From NCBI RefSeq assembly GCF_002999335.1, contig NW_020312151.1, positions 1-64,000 on the forward strand: a stretch of 64,000 bases of DNA, read 5' to 3'. The position numbers and the translations under genes were made by a program. The notes under the pieces are model-generated. The model ran no database searches. It saw only the letters and a list, made by a program, of their open reading frames with translations, and was not told the origin of the DNA. Source of the stretch: Cyclospora cayetanensis (lineage: Eukaryota; Apicomplexa; Conoidasida; Eucoccidiorida; Eimeriidae). This document shows positions 23,601-37,555 of this stretch, piece by piece; position 1 is the stretch's first letter, and each line of letters starts with the position of its first letter.

Positions 23601-26600
23601 CCCCCGAAGGTTTTCAACTCCCAAGTACTCGTTGTCCGACCCGATAATTGCGTCCAAAACAAATACGCGCTTGCCATCAGCGGCAGAAGAAGCCTCCCAA
23701 TGACCCACGACGGCCCCCTGTGGCAGTTGCTGGTAATCTTCTTCCGTTATAAACAGATGCTTGAATCCCAACGGGGGGTTCGCAGGGTCGTTCCACTCAA
23801 CTTGTATCTTCTCCTTGAGCTGTTCGTACACCCCAATCCTAGCCCCGCTGTTGCATGCGATGTAAATGCGAGGCAACTTGTGCTTGCGGGAAAACGCAGA
23901 CGCCTGCCGATAGAGCTCGTGCTCATCCACCCCAAACGAACCTCCCTGGTGAGTCACATCGTTTCCAATGAGCACAACCTCCCGACCCTCCGGATACTCC
24001 GGCGTCCGCAGCAACAACAAAAAGGCAACCATTCCAACCTTGTTGTCGCCAACCAGCCAGTCACTCCGTAACTGCAATTTCCCGTCCTCTCCCATATGGA
24101 ACTCGCGCGCCTGAAAAATCGTAGCAGCACCAACAACAGCGTGTCTCGAAAATACGTATGCATCTACACGCCGAAAGCGGGAAGAGACACGCAACTCTGG
24201 CAGCAACACGAGCAGCACAATCAACAAATGCAGCAAAAATTACCTCCACAAGCTTCTCTGGAACTTGTAGTATGCGGCTGTCTCCAGCATCGACAAGCTC
24301 TTGTTGACTTCGCTGCCACTGCTGTCGCAACTCAGCCTTGATGAACCCCAAGAAATCATATATATATGTGCTGCCCGCGCGCTGTGCTGCGGCCCTTTTG
24401 GCAGCCAGCTGTGCCTCATTTATGCCTTTGAGCACAACTAGAGGAGCAGTTCTCTCTGCCTCTGCCGCTGCCGCCGTACGAGCACCAACTTGGCAGCCCC
24501 CTGTACCTCTTGAACTCCCGTGCCGGGTCCATGAAACGGAGAAATCATCGCTGCTATGAGACTCAATCGAAGTGCGGAATTGTTCTGCTGCCGTTCGATC
24601 AGCTGGGGTAGAGGCCTCGGCCTCTCTGGATCCCCCCGTCTCGGGTGTCTGCAATTCTGAAGGAAGCGGAGAAGGGACCGTGGAACTCTCAGCCGTAGAC
24701 ACCTCTAATGGTAATTCTGGCTGCCTTGGCTGGAGCTGTTGCTGTTGCGGTGCCTGAAACTCTGCAGACGGAGAAGTGTGCAAGTCACACTCTCTATCGT
24801 ACAGAGCAGAGGCCGGTAACCCCTGTGTCTCTTGCGGCTCGAGCCAGCAGCCGCCTCTGCTGGACGCACGCAGCACTTGCTGCTCCGGCACTGTATCTTC
24901 CAGGGAGACGCCAGGAGAGGAGACGGCCTGCGGCACCTTGAGATCTAACTTTTCGACATTGAGCTGCAACAGACGCTCGCCTTCTGTTGCTTTGAGCGTC
25001 TGCAAGCCCTCAAAAAAGGCCGCCTGTAGGGCTGCACGCTTCTCCTCTGTTTGCGGCGGCAGCAGCTGCAGCGTTATGCTGCTGCTGCTCGTGGGATGCA
25101 CATGGGGGTCCCTGAAGGCTGCTTCCAGTTGCTGCAGCAGTAGCTGCAGCAGCTGTTGCATGCCATTGCCCTCCAGCAAGGGCTCGGCGTCGGCCACAAT
25201 GCGGTGTACGTACACCGTATCCCTGAGGGGGGGAGTTCGCCGCGTTGCGGGGGCCCCAGGAACCGCCGACGGCTTTTTGGGGGTCAGTGCATGCAGTAGA
25301 ATATCCGCAGATGCAGCAGGAGGCACTGCTGCAGAAGCAGCGACAGAGGGCAACCGCCGTACTGTCCCTTCAGACTGAAGACGTTTCAGGTCCGCAAAGA
25401 CAGCCTGGGAAAGAGATAAGTTGCTGCGGCCACAGAGACATCAATCTCGCAGAAGAGTGCTGCCACTGAAGCAGCCTTAGCAGAAAAGATGGCAGTCCAG
25501 CTAAACGATAGACATGTGTGTGTGACACGGCAGAAGCGCCTGTGTCGGATGAAGCGCAACTAAGATCCTCTTTTCGTGACAGCAGAAGCCACCACAGGAG
25601 CAATGCAGCACATGCACCAGCAGTTCCTCCGCCCCCACTCGCCAGTTTCTGATTCTGTGCGGTCCAGGCCTCCTTGTACCGATGCATGTATATTGCAGGA
25701 GGACAGGAACGTAGGACTTACCGTTGCAGAGGATCTTCCTGCAAGAGCTCTGGTTGCTCGTGCTCCTCCTCCTCCTCCTCCTGCCGTTTCGGCTGTACTA
25801 GGGCAACCTGGTGCGTATCTCCGTTGCCGTCGGGAAGCAACAGGCGGAGACTGTCGAGGCCCTTCAGCGCTGCTGCAGCTTCTGGATTTTTTGCTGCTGC
25901 AGCCGCCACAGTGGCAGCGAGGTCTTCCGTCGTCGCAGCGGTGATCGCTTCCGTGGATGGGGGTACGCTCAGCATCAGCAGGCTGTTGCTGGCATTGCCG
26001 AGAGCCTTTTGCTGCTGGTGGAGCTGCTGCAGCAGCGAGCCAAGCCGTTCTTGAAGATCCTGCATGCTAGAGCAAGCAGCGAAGAGGCCCACACGCTCCG
26101 CCGCTGCTAGTCCTTCATGCACGGTGTCTCTCCACGTGAAGGGAATGCAGCCGTCCTGCTGCTCTTGCAGGTGCACCTCAAGTCCCAGGAGCTGCCTCCT
26201 CAGAACCATTTCCTGCGCTTTGCTGCCAACTTCGGGATCTTTGAAAAGCTGAGTCAACAGTCCGTAGCCCCCGAATTCCTCGGGGAGCTGCAGAAATTCT
26301 TTCTGCAAGTTGGTTTGCTCGGAGCGATGCTGCAGCTGCAGCAGTTGCTGCAGCTGCATACGCAGGGAAGCGACGCGGTCATTCACCGAGGGCAGCAGCA
26401 GCTGCTTCCTTAACCGCTGAGCCGCCAACGCGAGCACATTGTAGGGATTGCCCTTGAGCACCTCCACGCGCCGAAGGAGGCCCTGTAGCACTGTCATGTC
26501 AAGAGAAGGAGTCTCTGGAGAAACGAGCCGCCTCTGAAGCAACAGCAATTAAACACGTTCGGAGGGAGGGAACCATACAGCACCTGCGCGTCCAGTAGCG

Positions 26601-29600
26601 GACGGATACAACAAAGCAAAGATCCAATCCACGCCTGGCAAATTTCTGCTGCTGCCACGACTGCCAACGGAGGCCCCAGCCAGCTACCGACAGCACAGGA
26701 GCAAAGGTTCAGCAAACGACAGTAAAGACGCAGCAACGGCAAAAGGACCAGGCGTCTCTCACCGCAAGCTCTTTAAGGAAGAGCAGCAGCACTTCTGCCT
26801 TTTGCTTAAGTGCGTAGTGGGATACATGAAACCGGAACTGCCCTTCGGTGTCTCCGCCTGCAGCAGCAACCGCTGCTGCAGCTGCAGCGTGCCCTTTCCC
26901 CGCGAAGAGCTCCTCCGTAGCAAGAAACTGCTGCAATGAGCGCTCTACGATGCGGACCAGGGCCTCCAGCGAGGCGCCAGAGGGGCCCCCTAGCAAAGAC
27001 TGCACCAGCTCCTGCGCAGACTGGTGCTGCACGTATCCGCTGAGCAACAGTTCCAAGCGCTTCTCTGCATTCGCTGCCTCCTCTGCTGCCGTGTGTGGGA
27101 GCACATTGCCCTGTACTGCTGCTGCAGCTGACTCATCAGACGCGTCTGTGTCTCGCTGCGGCAGCGAGGGAGGAGACAGGTCCAACGCCCCCTCGAAAGG
27201 CTTCAGACGCATGACCTTGGACGGATCGGCTAGCCGGAGAGACGCCAGCAGCTCCCCTTGAGTCAATAGCGAGCCTGCACTCTTGCGGTGTATCAGCTCG
27301 CCACTCTCACCAGCCTGGACGCACAGAACAGAACAGGCAGAGGCAGCGAAAAACACGTTTTCCTCACACCCCCTAAGAGGAAGCGATGACAGCAAATGAG
27401 AACCTTCTAACCAGTGTCTAGAGGGGTGGCCATGCAGAGCGCTTTCAGGGAACCCCTCTGCAAACGTCTCTCTGTCTGACATGTTGCCAGTGCGCCTCCC
27501 ACCACGCCCTTTGAAAGTTCGGCAGTACACGAACAAACTCCCTTGAGAGAAGGGCCTTACGGTAAGTGTGAGGATCATCTTCATAGCCTCCACTTCTGCG
27601 AAAGGCTGCCCCTTGCTGACTGTCTCCCCGTCTTGCACGAGGAAGCGGACCAGGCGCCCGTTCACGTCCGATCGCAGCTCTGAAGGGTCTCGTTGGTCTA
27701 AGATCATGAGAGAGTTGTTTTCCAGTTCCAGACGCAAGCCAAGGGGCTCTTCCGTGGCGCTGAATCGAAGCAAACGCGGGTGCCGTGGCTGCTGCTGCTG
27801 CTGATCTTGATCCTGCTGTTGTTGCTGATCCTGAGCCTGCTGCTGGCACGCTTCCGGGTTTATAGACAGCAGGTAAGATCCGTCGCTCTGCTTTCGGTAC
27901 TCGAGTTCCCCTTGCTGTTTGTTGATGCTGAATCCCAGAGTCAAGGGGCCGGTGCGCGTGAAGCGGAGCTTGTACAGCTGACCTTCCCATGCAATCTGCG
28001 TCTCGGTTGACAACAAGGGGCCTACAGGAGGCAAGTAGGTGTGCCCGCGTGCTGCGACTGCGATCCAAGAGGCCTTCTGCTTCTGTGGACAACACGCAAC
28101 AACACGCAGTCGAGATGAAACGCGCTGACAGCCTAGAAAGCCGAACGCTTGCAAAGCTTGAATCCCGAAAAAACAAACACACTTCTAAAAAAAGTGCCGA
28201 AACAGAGCTGTGGGCAGCAGCCGACTAAGTGGTATGCAAGAACAGCAGCAGAAAAAACGGCAGATATTGCAACTAACAAGGAGACGCTACGCGAAGCCTT
28301 TTTTCTGCCGCAGCGGCACGCACAACACACACACACGCAGCAGCCAACCCAACCCCTACTTCGTAAGAAGATGTCTCCGCCCTACCTCCAGTGCCTGTAT
28401 CGCTCTGAAGGCGGCTGCGGCAAAGACGACATCATCCGCCTTCGGAGAGGGAAGCAGTTCTTTGGCCTTAATGATGCCATCTAGCCACTCGGTGTTGAGC
28501 GTGTGATTCACAAAGGCCGGCTGCTGCAGCAAGACCTGCAGGAAGTTAACTGGAGTTCTAATATCGCCCTTGATGTGAAGCTGTTGTAAACCCCAGATAA
28601 GCCGCTTTCTGGCTTCGTTTCGAGTGGCCCCTCCGGCAAAGATGTGCCCGAACTGAGAATCAGCGTACGGATGAATCGCGCCCTGCGTGCCGACAGAGAA
28701 GTACCCCCAGACTTTCTCGGGAGGGTGGAAATCCAGGGAGTGCAAGGCTCCGCTTGTTGGTCGAAAACCGTCGCTGGGATTCTCTGCCGTCACGCGAGCC
28801 TGAAGAGAGAAACACACGGGCGCGATAGGGGGGCAGCTATTCAAGGGCGAGATGCGCGAATGCGAGATGCATTATTGTTGTCTATGGCTCCTCAACGCCG
28901 AAACAAATGATGGGGGGAGAGCAGAAGGAGATATATATATATATATATGCGAGGCATACACTCATGGAGGCAAAAGGGAGCCCTCAGCAGCCGGACCAGG
29001 CAACGACGAAGGCCGGCAAAGATTAGCGTCCAGATAAGCACAGGCCAGGCACACAGAAGAAGACGTATGCATGTGAAGATGCACACTTTAACACATTTAC
29101 ACACACACATGAAACGGGAAGCAGCAGGGTTAGGGAGAATAGACATGCAGCGACACACACAGACTGGCAGTCTCGCAAAGAGGCAGCGACACATGCACAT
29201 ACACATACATATACCTTGACGGAGGCCGAGAAAGGAAGCACCGATGCGACTATGTGGAGATGTTGACGATTCCGCCAAGAGTTTTTCTCGGAAAAGACAG
29301 CGTCCCCCTTAGGAGATCGTAGAGCTAGCTTCCTGGGGGGAGTAGAATTTCGCGAATGGCAGGGGCAGCCGACATTGACTCACCGCAATAACATGCATCT
29401 TGGGCGGAACGTAGTCTTCGGAAAGAAAATCAATAGGATCCGTGCCTTCGGGATCTCTTCCAAAGAAAGTTCGGATGCTGGGAATCCTGTGTAGCGGGAT
29501 GCCCATGGCGATCTGCAGCTGGAGGGCTGGGAGGTTTTGTCCAGTGACTGCTTCTGTCACCGGGTGCTCGACCTGCAGGCGCGGGTTAAGCTCCAAAAAG

Positions 29601-30430
29601 TAGAAGGAGTCTGTTGCTGGATTAAATAGGTACTCGACAGTCCCGAGGCCTTCGTAGCCAAGCGACTGCGTCAAGCGCTGCGCTGCGCGTTCCATCTCCC
29701 TGCAGGCAAGAAGCGCGAAGGCAGGCCTCTCGTGCAACCCTCATGCGCGAAGGCGAGCAACAAACAAAGACCCAGCAGCGGGAGGCGAAGAGGGCCGAAC
29801 TATGGAGCAGGAAGGCATGAGCGGAAATCCAAACGAAAGCCACATGACACGAGAGAAGGCGTTACGTGCTTTATATAGTTATATGTATCCCATCTTGTTG
29901 GCAAGCGCTGCCTGAGACCCCAGAGCGCCTACTTGAAGGTTTCCGGCCTAACGACGGTGGGTGGGGCCTCTTCAAATATCTTTTGGAAGCGTCTTTGCGT
30001 TGAACAGTCGCGGCCTGAGAGAGCTACGGCGCAACCCGAAGCATCGCCAGCAATCTGAACTTCGATGTGCCGAGCCTTCTCACAGAGCTTCATCATGAAA
30101 ACAGGAGATCCAGGAACTTCGCCCTGAACCTGCGCCAGAGCATTCTCTAAATCGTTCGGCGTGTAGCACAAGCGAATGCCTTTGCCGCCCCCCCCGCCAG
30201 AAGCCTTCAGCAGAAAGGGGTAGCCAACGCGATCGGCTGCGGCTCGGCATTCTTCCACGGTCGATATAGTGGCGGCCTTGAAAATCTGCGGAAGCCACGG
30301 CAGCAGCAACAGCAGCAGCAGCATACTGCGATAGTAACGCCTCCGGGAAGAAGACCCAATAGCGGAGCAAAGGCAGCAGGAGACACTGAGCAAACTCCGG
30401 GCAAAAGTAAGCCTACAGGTCCCTTGCCAC

Positions 30431-30466
<36 letters not shown>

Positions 30467-32708
30467 ATATGTATATATATATATATACACATATATGCAT
30501 ATATATATGTATGCATATATATATGTATATATATATGTATGTATGCATATATATATGTATATATATATGTATGTATGCATATATATATGTATTTATATAT
30601 ATGTATATATATATATATATGTATATATATTTGTACATATAAAAGTACATAAACACACAGAATCATTTCCAAGAGGGAATGCCACAAAATACACATTTGC
30701 ACGGTGAAACAGAGGGCAAAGCGGGCAGCAGAAAGCCGCTCCCACACAACGAAGATGCTTTGTGGAGGCTCAAGTCAGACGTGACAGACTTCTTCAGGAA
30801 TGGAGCCTTCGTCATTGAGCTGAGCCTTAAGCCCATCCCCACTCCACGGAATGGAGGGCACATTGGCTGTTTGCGCCAGGATATTTGCGGCGATCTTGTC
30901 TCCCAACGCGGCCATGACCGTTGCCTTCGGTCCTAAGAACGAAATTCCCAACTTTGCTAGAGAGGAAGGAAGCTCCGGATTCTCGGAAGCATGACCCCAA
31001 CCGGGCCACACGGCGTCCACCTGAGCAGCAGAACCAAAACAAAAGCTCGAGAAGCTGCTGCTGCCACGCACGAGGCAGCTGCACGAATCGGATACTTGCA
31101 GGCTTGCAGGTCCACGCTCGGCATTCGCTAAAAGGTGGGAATACGGATCATCATCACGCGCAGGGAGGCGCATCTCTCTCTTGCACACGTCCGTGCTTTG
31201 TTCGTGGACAGCGCACCTTCTGCTTGATTGCTGTCTCGCAGATGAGGGCGACATTGCCGTAGTTGTTTTTGCCGGGGCCCCCCGGCACGTGAACGATGGC
31301 GTCTGCCTTCTTCAGGAATTCACTGTTGGCCTCGAGATCCTCTGGCGTCGCCATTGCAACGAAAGTTAGCAGCTGCGGCACAAGAAGAAAGGGCGTAGAG
31401 AAGCAGGCAGCCATTGGAAAAGCGCCGCATCCGCGCGCGCGGTGTACAGACCGACACAAGAGGCAGCGGCAAACTTCACCAGGTCCACACGACGCACACT
31501 GGCATCTCCGAAAGTTTCAAATGCCCATTGCCGCATCGAGGCGATTGCCTTGGTGGCTGCCATCCCATTGTTGGCAATTAGAATCCTCCGGATCGGCTTA
31601 GAGCCCCTGAAGGAAAACGACACGCATACAGCAGCGGCGCAGCCTTCGGCTACCTGCGAAGACGGAGTTCTCCGACAGATCGTTTTGGTGCGCACGAGGT
31701 CGAGGCTGGCGCTAAGAGAGACACCTGCGAAACAGGAGGCACTAAGGGGGCAAAGACTGGGCAAATTTTTAGCCGTTTGAGGCAAGGAGCCAAATTTTTG
31801 CCGCTGAGAGGGGGCGTGAGAAGGGGGGAAGCCACCGCTGCGAGGGCGAGCAAGACAAAAGCGGCAAGAAAGCGTGCCAGAAGCCCTTCTGCCTGCCTTG
31901 CAACTGGGAAATCCCATAAATACAAACAAACTTCTCCTCTGACAGTGTGGAGAAGGCCCTTCCTTCTCCATTCTTCTTACCCATGCATCTGAACAAAGGT
32001 AGCGAGGGGGTCTTGCGAGTCCATCCAGGGGCCCCTCTGTTTCTGCACTTCTTCCAACTGGGCCCGCTGGGGGCCCGTGAGGGGCGAGCCCCCCGGGAGC
32101 TGCTGTACAGACACCGCACGAAGGCAGCAGCGTGTCTTTCAGCGTGCTTCAGACCTAGTGGCCGTAGTAGCGTGCCGAGGACTACCTGTACACCCCAAAT
32201 TCCGTAGGGGGAGAACCGCGTGCCTTACGCCTGGGGCCATGGTGTCTGTCTTGACCTCGGTAGGTGTTGCTGGAGAGGCTGCCTCGCGTATCGCGGGGAG
32301 GGTGCCCAAGCTGCCTTCCGCCGCTTGCAAGCGCAGGCCTGACTGGGAACCCTTCGCCCCTAGAGGCAAGGGGGATAGGAGAGGGCCACACTGGAGAGCT
32401 CCCGGTGCTGCTACGTTTACGCGGCAGCTAAGCCCTGGGGAGAGGTGTCTTCCCCAGAATGCGGAGGAAGAGGGAGAAGAGGAAGCGGTAGAGAAGCTTA
32501 GGGGAGATGCCTGCACCAACTGCTGCCGCTGAGGCAGCAGGGGGCCCCCGGCCAGGCTGCCGCTGTCTTTGAAGGCCTCAGTTGGAGGCAAACAGAGGAT
32601 CCCCAGCAGTAGCAGCAGAGAGAAGGGGGCAAGTGACCCTAAATACTGCAATGGCAACAACCGCGGTAGAGCACTCCTGTCTATGCTGTCTCTCTTTTCT
32701 CTGAACAT
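20699..32708 (-). CDS. ACC1: Multidomain acetyl-CoA carboxylase, probably apicoplast-targeted
   Basis: About 18 exons on the minus strand. It carboxylates acetyl-CoA to malonyl-CoA (biotin carboxylase, BCCP and carboxyltransferase in one chain). Start ATG at 32708 (MFREKRDS); a hydrophobic stretch [16 protein letters not shown] and a Ser/Leu-rich stretch follow, as in a bipartite apicoplast leader. Exons include 32102-31981, 31606-31480 ([10 protein letters not shown]), 31372-31217 ([21 protein letters not shown]), 31020 to about 30800 ([16 protein letters not shown]), 30285-29935 ([15 protein letters not shown]-grasp loop), 29700-29390 ([16 protein letters not shown]), 28800-28385, 28080-27560 (biotinyl site VEAMKM), 27320-26760, 26520-25720, 25410-24245, 24107-22920 ([20 protein letters not shown]), 22630-22170 ([13 protein letters not shown]), about 21920-21840, 21640-21440 ([11 protein letters not shown]), 21095-20960, 20890-20699 (ends LKSVLPQ). 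A polyGln insert sits near the BCCP. The linker between BCCP and CT is divergent. Minor exon borders are approximate. Confidence 0.92.
30432..30648. repeat. (TA)n / ATGTATGCATATATATGTA compound repeat in ACC intron
   Basis: TA dinucleotides with regularly spaced GCATATATATGTAT units, between the exons coding the two halves of the biotin carboxylase domain. Apparent Tyr/Ile/Cys frames on both strands are artefacts. Confidence 0.9.
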
Positions 32709-35700
32709 CTTGAGGGTTTTCCTGCTGCTCTGGGGCGAGAAGCGAGAGAGAGAGAGAGGCGCGAAAAGAAGGGCAGACGACGACACAACGCGTTTTGCAG
32801 AGATCTGTTCTCTCTCTCTCCACACACACACAGGCACAGCTGGCTCACGCGCTGAGAGTCCACAGCCACCACAAGCGGAATGGTCAAGTTTACAGCCGCT
32901 GTTGGGGCGGGAGGGAGAACACTCCGCAGGCAGACACCGCGTCCCCTACCCCAGGAGGAATGCGCCTAAGGGAGGATAGGAGCACAGGCGGCCCTTTACT
33001 GCAGGCTAAAGGCCGACACGAGCCTCCAGGTGAAGGACGCTAGCAAAGGATGTACAGACAGCCGGGAAAGCCATGTCAATCCGGGCAGTTCTTGGGGAGA
33101 GCCAGACGCAGCCTTGTGCAGGGCGATGAGCGAGGCGAGGCCCTCGGCTGTCGTGGCAGTGTCTGAGAGTTTTAGAAGCTCGGATGCGCGGGGGGGGCCA
33201 TAAAAGAAGGTGCCAAACGCTGGGAGAGCAGCGTTTGGAGGTGTGTGGACACCCCAGCGCCGGACTGGCACGGCCCTGCAGGGGGGGAACCGATGTAAGC
33301 AGCGCCACTGCGCAGCCCAAGGGCCTTAAAACAGAGGTGAGAGGACTTATTGCCTCCGGGGGTTCCTTAATCCTGCAGAGACTCGTTTAGCAGTGCAGGC
33401 ACGCCGAGCAAGGCCGAACGGAGAGAGGAGCGGCTAGTGCGTTGTGGAGGCCTTAGCACTACGCTATGAAAGCACGGCCAAGGGAAAGGGAATCACGAAC
33501 CCTCAGGAAAAGCGTTAGAGAGGAACGGAAAGCAGCCACAACTGGCGTGCCCACGCACTGTGGGGCAATGCCAGTTCTGCAGCTGATCTCTAGTTGAGGA
33601 GAGAGAGCAGCCGGCGGGATACAAGGAGGCCCTGCGGTTAGGGCTGGCCCTCGACTTCGTAGGGTGGAAGAAGGGCCCCCTAACACTAAAGAGAAGCACA
33701 ACGGCACTCTACAGAGGCTAAGTTCACCGTATTTCCTGCTTCGGTAAGGGAGACACTCACATACAACCCCGGCGACAACCTGCGCGGCTGTTTGACGCCA
33801 CAAGGGCGAGACGGACGCTGCCAGTGCACTGCGTGGGAAGAGCACTATTTCAGAGACAGCCGAATCTCCGTTTGCTCAATTAAAGGATACCGGGGCCAGT
33901 GCAGAGCCCTGAATCAGTGAAAGAGAGGCCGGATTTGCAAAGTGCTCGCATATCCTGCGAGGAGACAGACGGCCTAGGCTCCCTATCCCGTGGGCTGGAG
34001 ACGTTCGTGCCTCCGACCCGTAACACACCACCAATTGCATCGTAATTGGACTTAATCTGTGTCTTCTGCAATACAAGCGAGGGGTTCTTGAGGGGGAGCG
34101 AGCACAGTTCTGTCTTCCTCCTGCCGTAAGGTCCTGCGAGACCCTTCCCCCAATGGATCTACCACGTACAGTAGAGTTCAGCTTTTGAGGGATATAGATT
34201 CGAATGAGAGGGCGTGCAAGGTATTCCCTGCGATGCGGAGTGAAATCGGCTTCAGGCTCCTTGAAATGGCCGTGAGCTGAACTCAAAGGACGCTTTCGCC
34301 GGGGTCATTGTGACGTCACGTTGAGGAATATATCGATACACGTGCAAAGAAGACATCGCAGTTTTTTTTCTACTTACTCTTTGGGATTAAACGATGCATC
34401 CATGCGCTAGCACCAACCGCTCTCTGGGAACAAGAGAGGGGAACGCTGGCTTACAGCACAAGAACAGCACAACAGTTGCGCGTACTGAGTGCTTGGCAAG
34501 CAAATCGCCCCCTACCCGAAGTGAAGGTGGGTGGGAAAACACCAGGAAAGAGGCAATGACTTATAAAAGGACACAACTTTGCGCTCCCGTGCAGTAATCA
34601 CTGTGGAGAGGAAGTCATATTCTTCCTGCTTTCAGTCGTGTTGTCCTAGAGAGCAGCACCTCATAGGTTCTCCTCGCTCATATTCACAGAGGAAGCAGTC
34701 TTCATAAGGACCCTTCGGGAAAGGTCTGCATTCCTTGCAAAGATCTCTAGTACTCTTTGTCCCCTAAAGCACAGAGTCCCTGCCCTACCTTAGGGAAAAG
34801 CCGGGGCCCTGGGCCCCTGAAGCTGAACCGTTCGAGCTGTATAGGCAGCTACATGGACAAACTTGACGCACAGATACCTGGCATACACCTGTGGAGTGTA
34901 GAGCTAGCCCTACGCAATAGCCAATGCATGGGTACAGTGACTTCGCGGGATTACTCGTTGTAGCTAATTCTTAATTGTCATATGGGGGAGACAGCTGTTA
35001 ATAGCTCACCACCTTTGCTCTCTTTATCGCTTTTTGCTCATGAATTCCATATTCATAGTACGTTTTGGAGGCATCGAATGAGTAATAGTGCTTCTTTTCC
35101 TTTGCTGAAGGCAGGGCGTGCCCATTTCTGTGAAGCCACTTTCAGTGCATTCCCCAAAGCGCGGCCAGGAACTCTATGCATATAAATCGCTTTCCAGAGC
35201 ATCCAGCTCCTCACGCTCATGCTCACTCGCTTCTGTTAAGCAATGTGACATTATTGCGGGCTCATGACAGTGGAGCAGCCGGGTGCAATTCTTCCTTGAC
35301 AGGGATTGCGTAGCCTCTATTAAGTACTTGGGGCTGAGCTACAAATCCCCTTCCAGACTCTGAGTAACAAGCAAGGCACACGACAAACTCTCAGTCGTAT
35401 ACCAATATTTCCTGTGCATCCCAAAAGGCGCGACCACCGAAATTCGTGTGCAGCGCGCCATGATGCTTCCCTTCGACATTTCCTCCTGCAGATGCTCTCT
35501 TGAACAAAGGAATAGTTGTAAAAATACCAATGGCTTGAAGTACAAACCTCAGCTCAAAACTGTACGCTTCTCGAAAAACAAAGTATCCTTGAGTGCTAGA
35601 TGTTGCTCTGTAGGTACACATCTTTCACACACAAATTGAGACAAACAGGTGGTGTTTTAAACGCCGCTTGCGCATTTGCAGTGTTTGATCAATGCAAGAG

Positions 35701-37555
35701 AAGGCAATGGTCTGAGCCTGATATCTCTAGAGGTTGCTATGTGCAAGTAGCTGTCACCGGTAGGAAGGCTTCGAGGGAGCAGCGATGCGCCCGCTAGCTC
35801 TCTCTCTCTCCTCATATCGGAGGCCAGAGGGACGCCGGCAAAGAAAGAGTCAACCTACTTAAGAGCATACCTCATAATTTTTCATACTGTGTTGAGTGTC
35901 TGGAGTTGTGTGTCGCTCTCCTTAGTCTTTGGATACAGGGTTCTACATTCTGCTTCCCTTTCCCTTTTCTTGCCGCATGGAGGCGGCATATTCGCAGGGT
36001 GTATGCACAGAGAGAGGCTACGAGTGTCTTCGGCCATCCATTCAGTGTGAACCCGCTTTTCAATCCTCGTTTTAAACAAAGGAACAATAACCACCAAAGG
36101 CCAAGTGACACTTGGAGGCACTCGCGATCAATTTAGCAATCCGCGCAACGAGGGAGTTCCCACTAAGGGGAGGCAAAAGTCTGGAATCCAAGGGCACCTT
36201 TGGTGTTGCTACCTACGGCCCACGCATAACGGCGACAAGACAAGAGGCTGAAGAGACAAAGAGCGCTGACTCACATATCAGTCCTATCAGTGTAGGCCCC
36301 GTTTCCCTCTCTTCCACCCCAACTCTCTTTTTCTTTCTTTCGTTCGCTCTGTATCTGCCCTGCTCGTTTTCCTCCCCAGATGCCTCGTCTAGGACGCGAT
36401 GACACGGGTGTTTTATCTAGTCAAGGGATTGCGACTATGCTCAGGAAGAGGCCCATGAGATGGTTCAGGCATTTTTATTGGCAAATGTGGAGAGGGAAGC
36501 GGAACGGAGTTAATTTTTGGGTGTTGCTGTTGAGCAGAGTCACAACTGGATGGAATGAAAAGGCCATAAATATGTCGTTGACTTGGGTTTTTCAAGGGAC
36601 TCTTTGAGCGACTTTGAAATCTGTCCACCTGTTCCTTCCTTCAGCCCCCTTGTCCTGGCTTGTATCAGCCCCTTCTACTTTTGTTCCTGATGTCCTTCTT
36701 GCCACTTAGTTCCTCCCTTTGCGCTGTTCAGTGCCTCTAGGCACGAATGAAATCAAAGAAACATAGGCAGCGGGGACATATCTTAGCAGCAGAAACGCCA
36801 GCGTCCCACTTGTCTTTTTGCAGCGTATCTCGTTTCTCACTGCAAGGGGTTGGAGGACTTCCTAGGGGGTTTCAGGAGCTATTCAGAAGCTACCGGTTGT
36901 AACGTTTCTTCGTGTGTCCAGCGGGCTTAGCCGTGGCGCGGGAAGGCACAAGAGCAACTGACCAAGGGGATAATAGGCGTACGGACAGAATGAGAGGGGC
37001 AAGCACATAAACCGGTTGGAGGCAACACAAGACACACGGCGCAAGGCCAAGGTCTCAGGGTGCCTTCTTACGCAGAGAGACAAAGGGCAGAGGCTAGCTG
37101 TTTGAAAAACCGTATTGTGGTGCCGCTCGGCGCGATCTGAGTAACTATGCGAAGCATACAGGCGAAAAGAAGAGGAAGGGTAATGCGGGGGCAGCAGGAG
37201 GGAGGAAGGGTCAACAACGGCAGCAAAGGAGATGCTGTTCTCTCTACGTAGCTGCACTAGGGGGCTTAGAAGGCAGAGGAAGAGGCACGGAAATTTGTAA
37301 ATAGCCTCCAGCAGAGAACAAGAAACCGGGGAGATGCGACTGCCACTCTTGCTCCTGGGGAGAGAAAGGGGCAGCTCCCGAGAAAAGAATAAAGACGACC
37401 CGAATGATGCCCACTATTTCCCCTACTCCACATTAGGGAGGCGCGCTCAGCCTGCCGCCTAAGGGGAGTCTATGGCTGTCACACTCCCCCTCTCACGCTG
37501 CTCGCTGAACAGCAAAGAGGTTGGCCCCCTGGAAAGGGGCTTTCCTCCGTACCAG
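32709..37555. other. Gene-poor intergenic segment upstream of ACC
   Basis: About 4.8 kb. The first few hundred bases should contain the ACC promoter and leader. A minus-strand open frame at 32996-33271 (85 codons, containing FFYGPPRASELLKL) could be an upstream exon or chance. The repeat-element copy at 35640-35800 is listed separately. No other recognisable protein, tRNA or rRNA. Confidence 0.55.
35640..35800 (+). mobile_element. Dispersed CYVxLAV-type repeat, decayed copy C
   Basis: Plus-strand frame reads RGCYVQVAVTGRKASREQ, followed by a pyrimidine-rich stretch and CTCATATCGGAG. Same order and spacing as copies B, D and E. Upstream sequence is not obviously alignable by eye. Confidence 0.45.

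Noticed and set aside
30424..30747. Tyr/Ile/Cys-rich frames on both strands
   Set aside because: They are translations of a TA-rich microsatellite inside an ACC intron.
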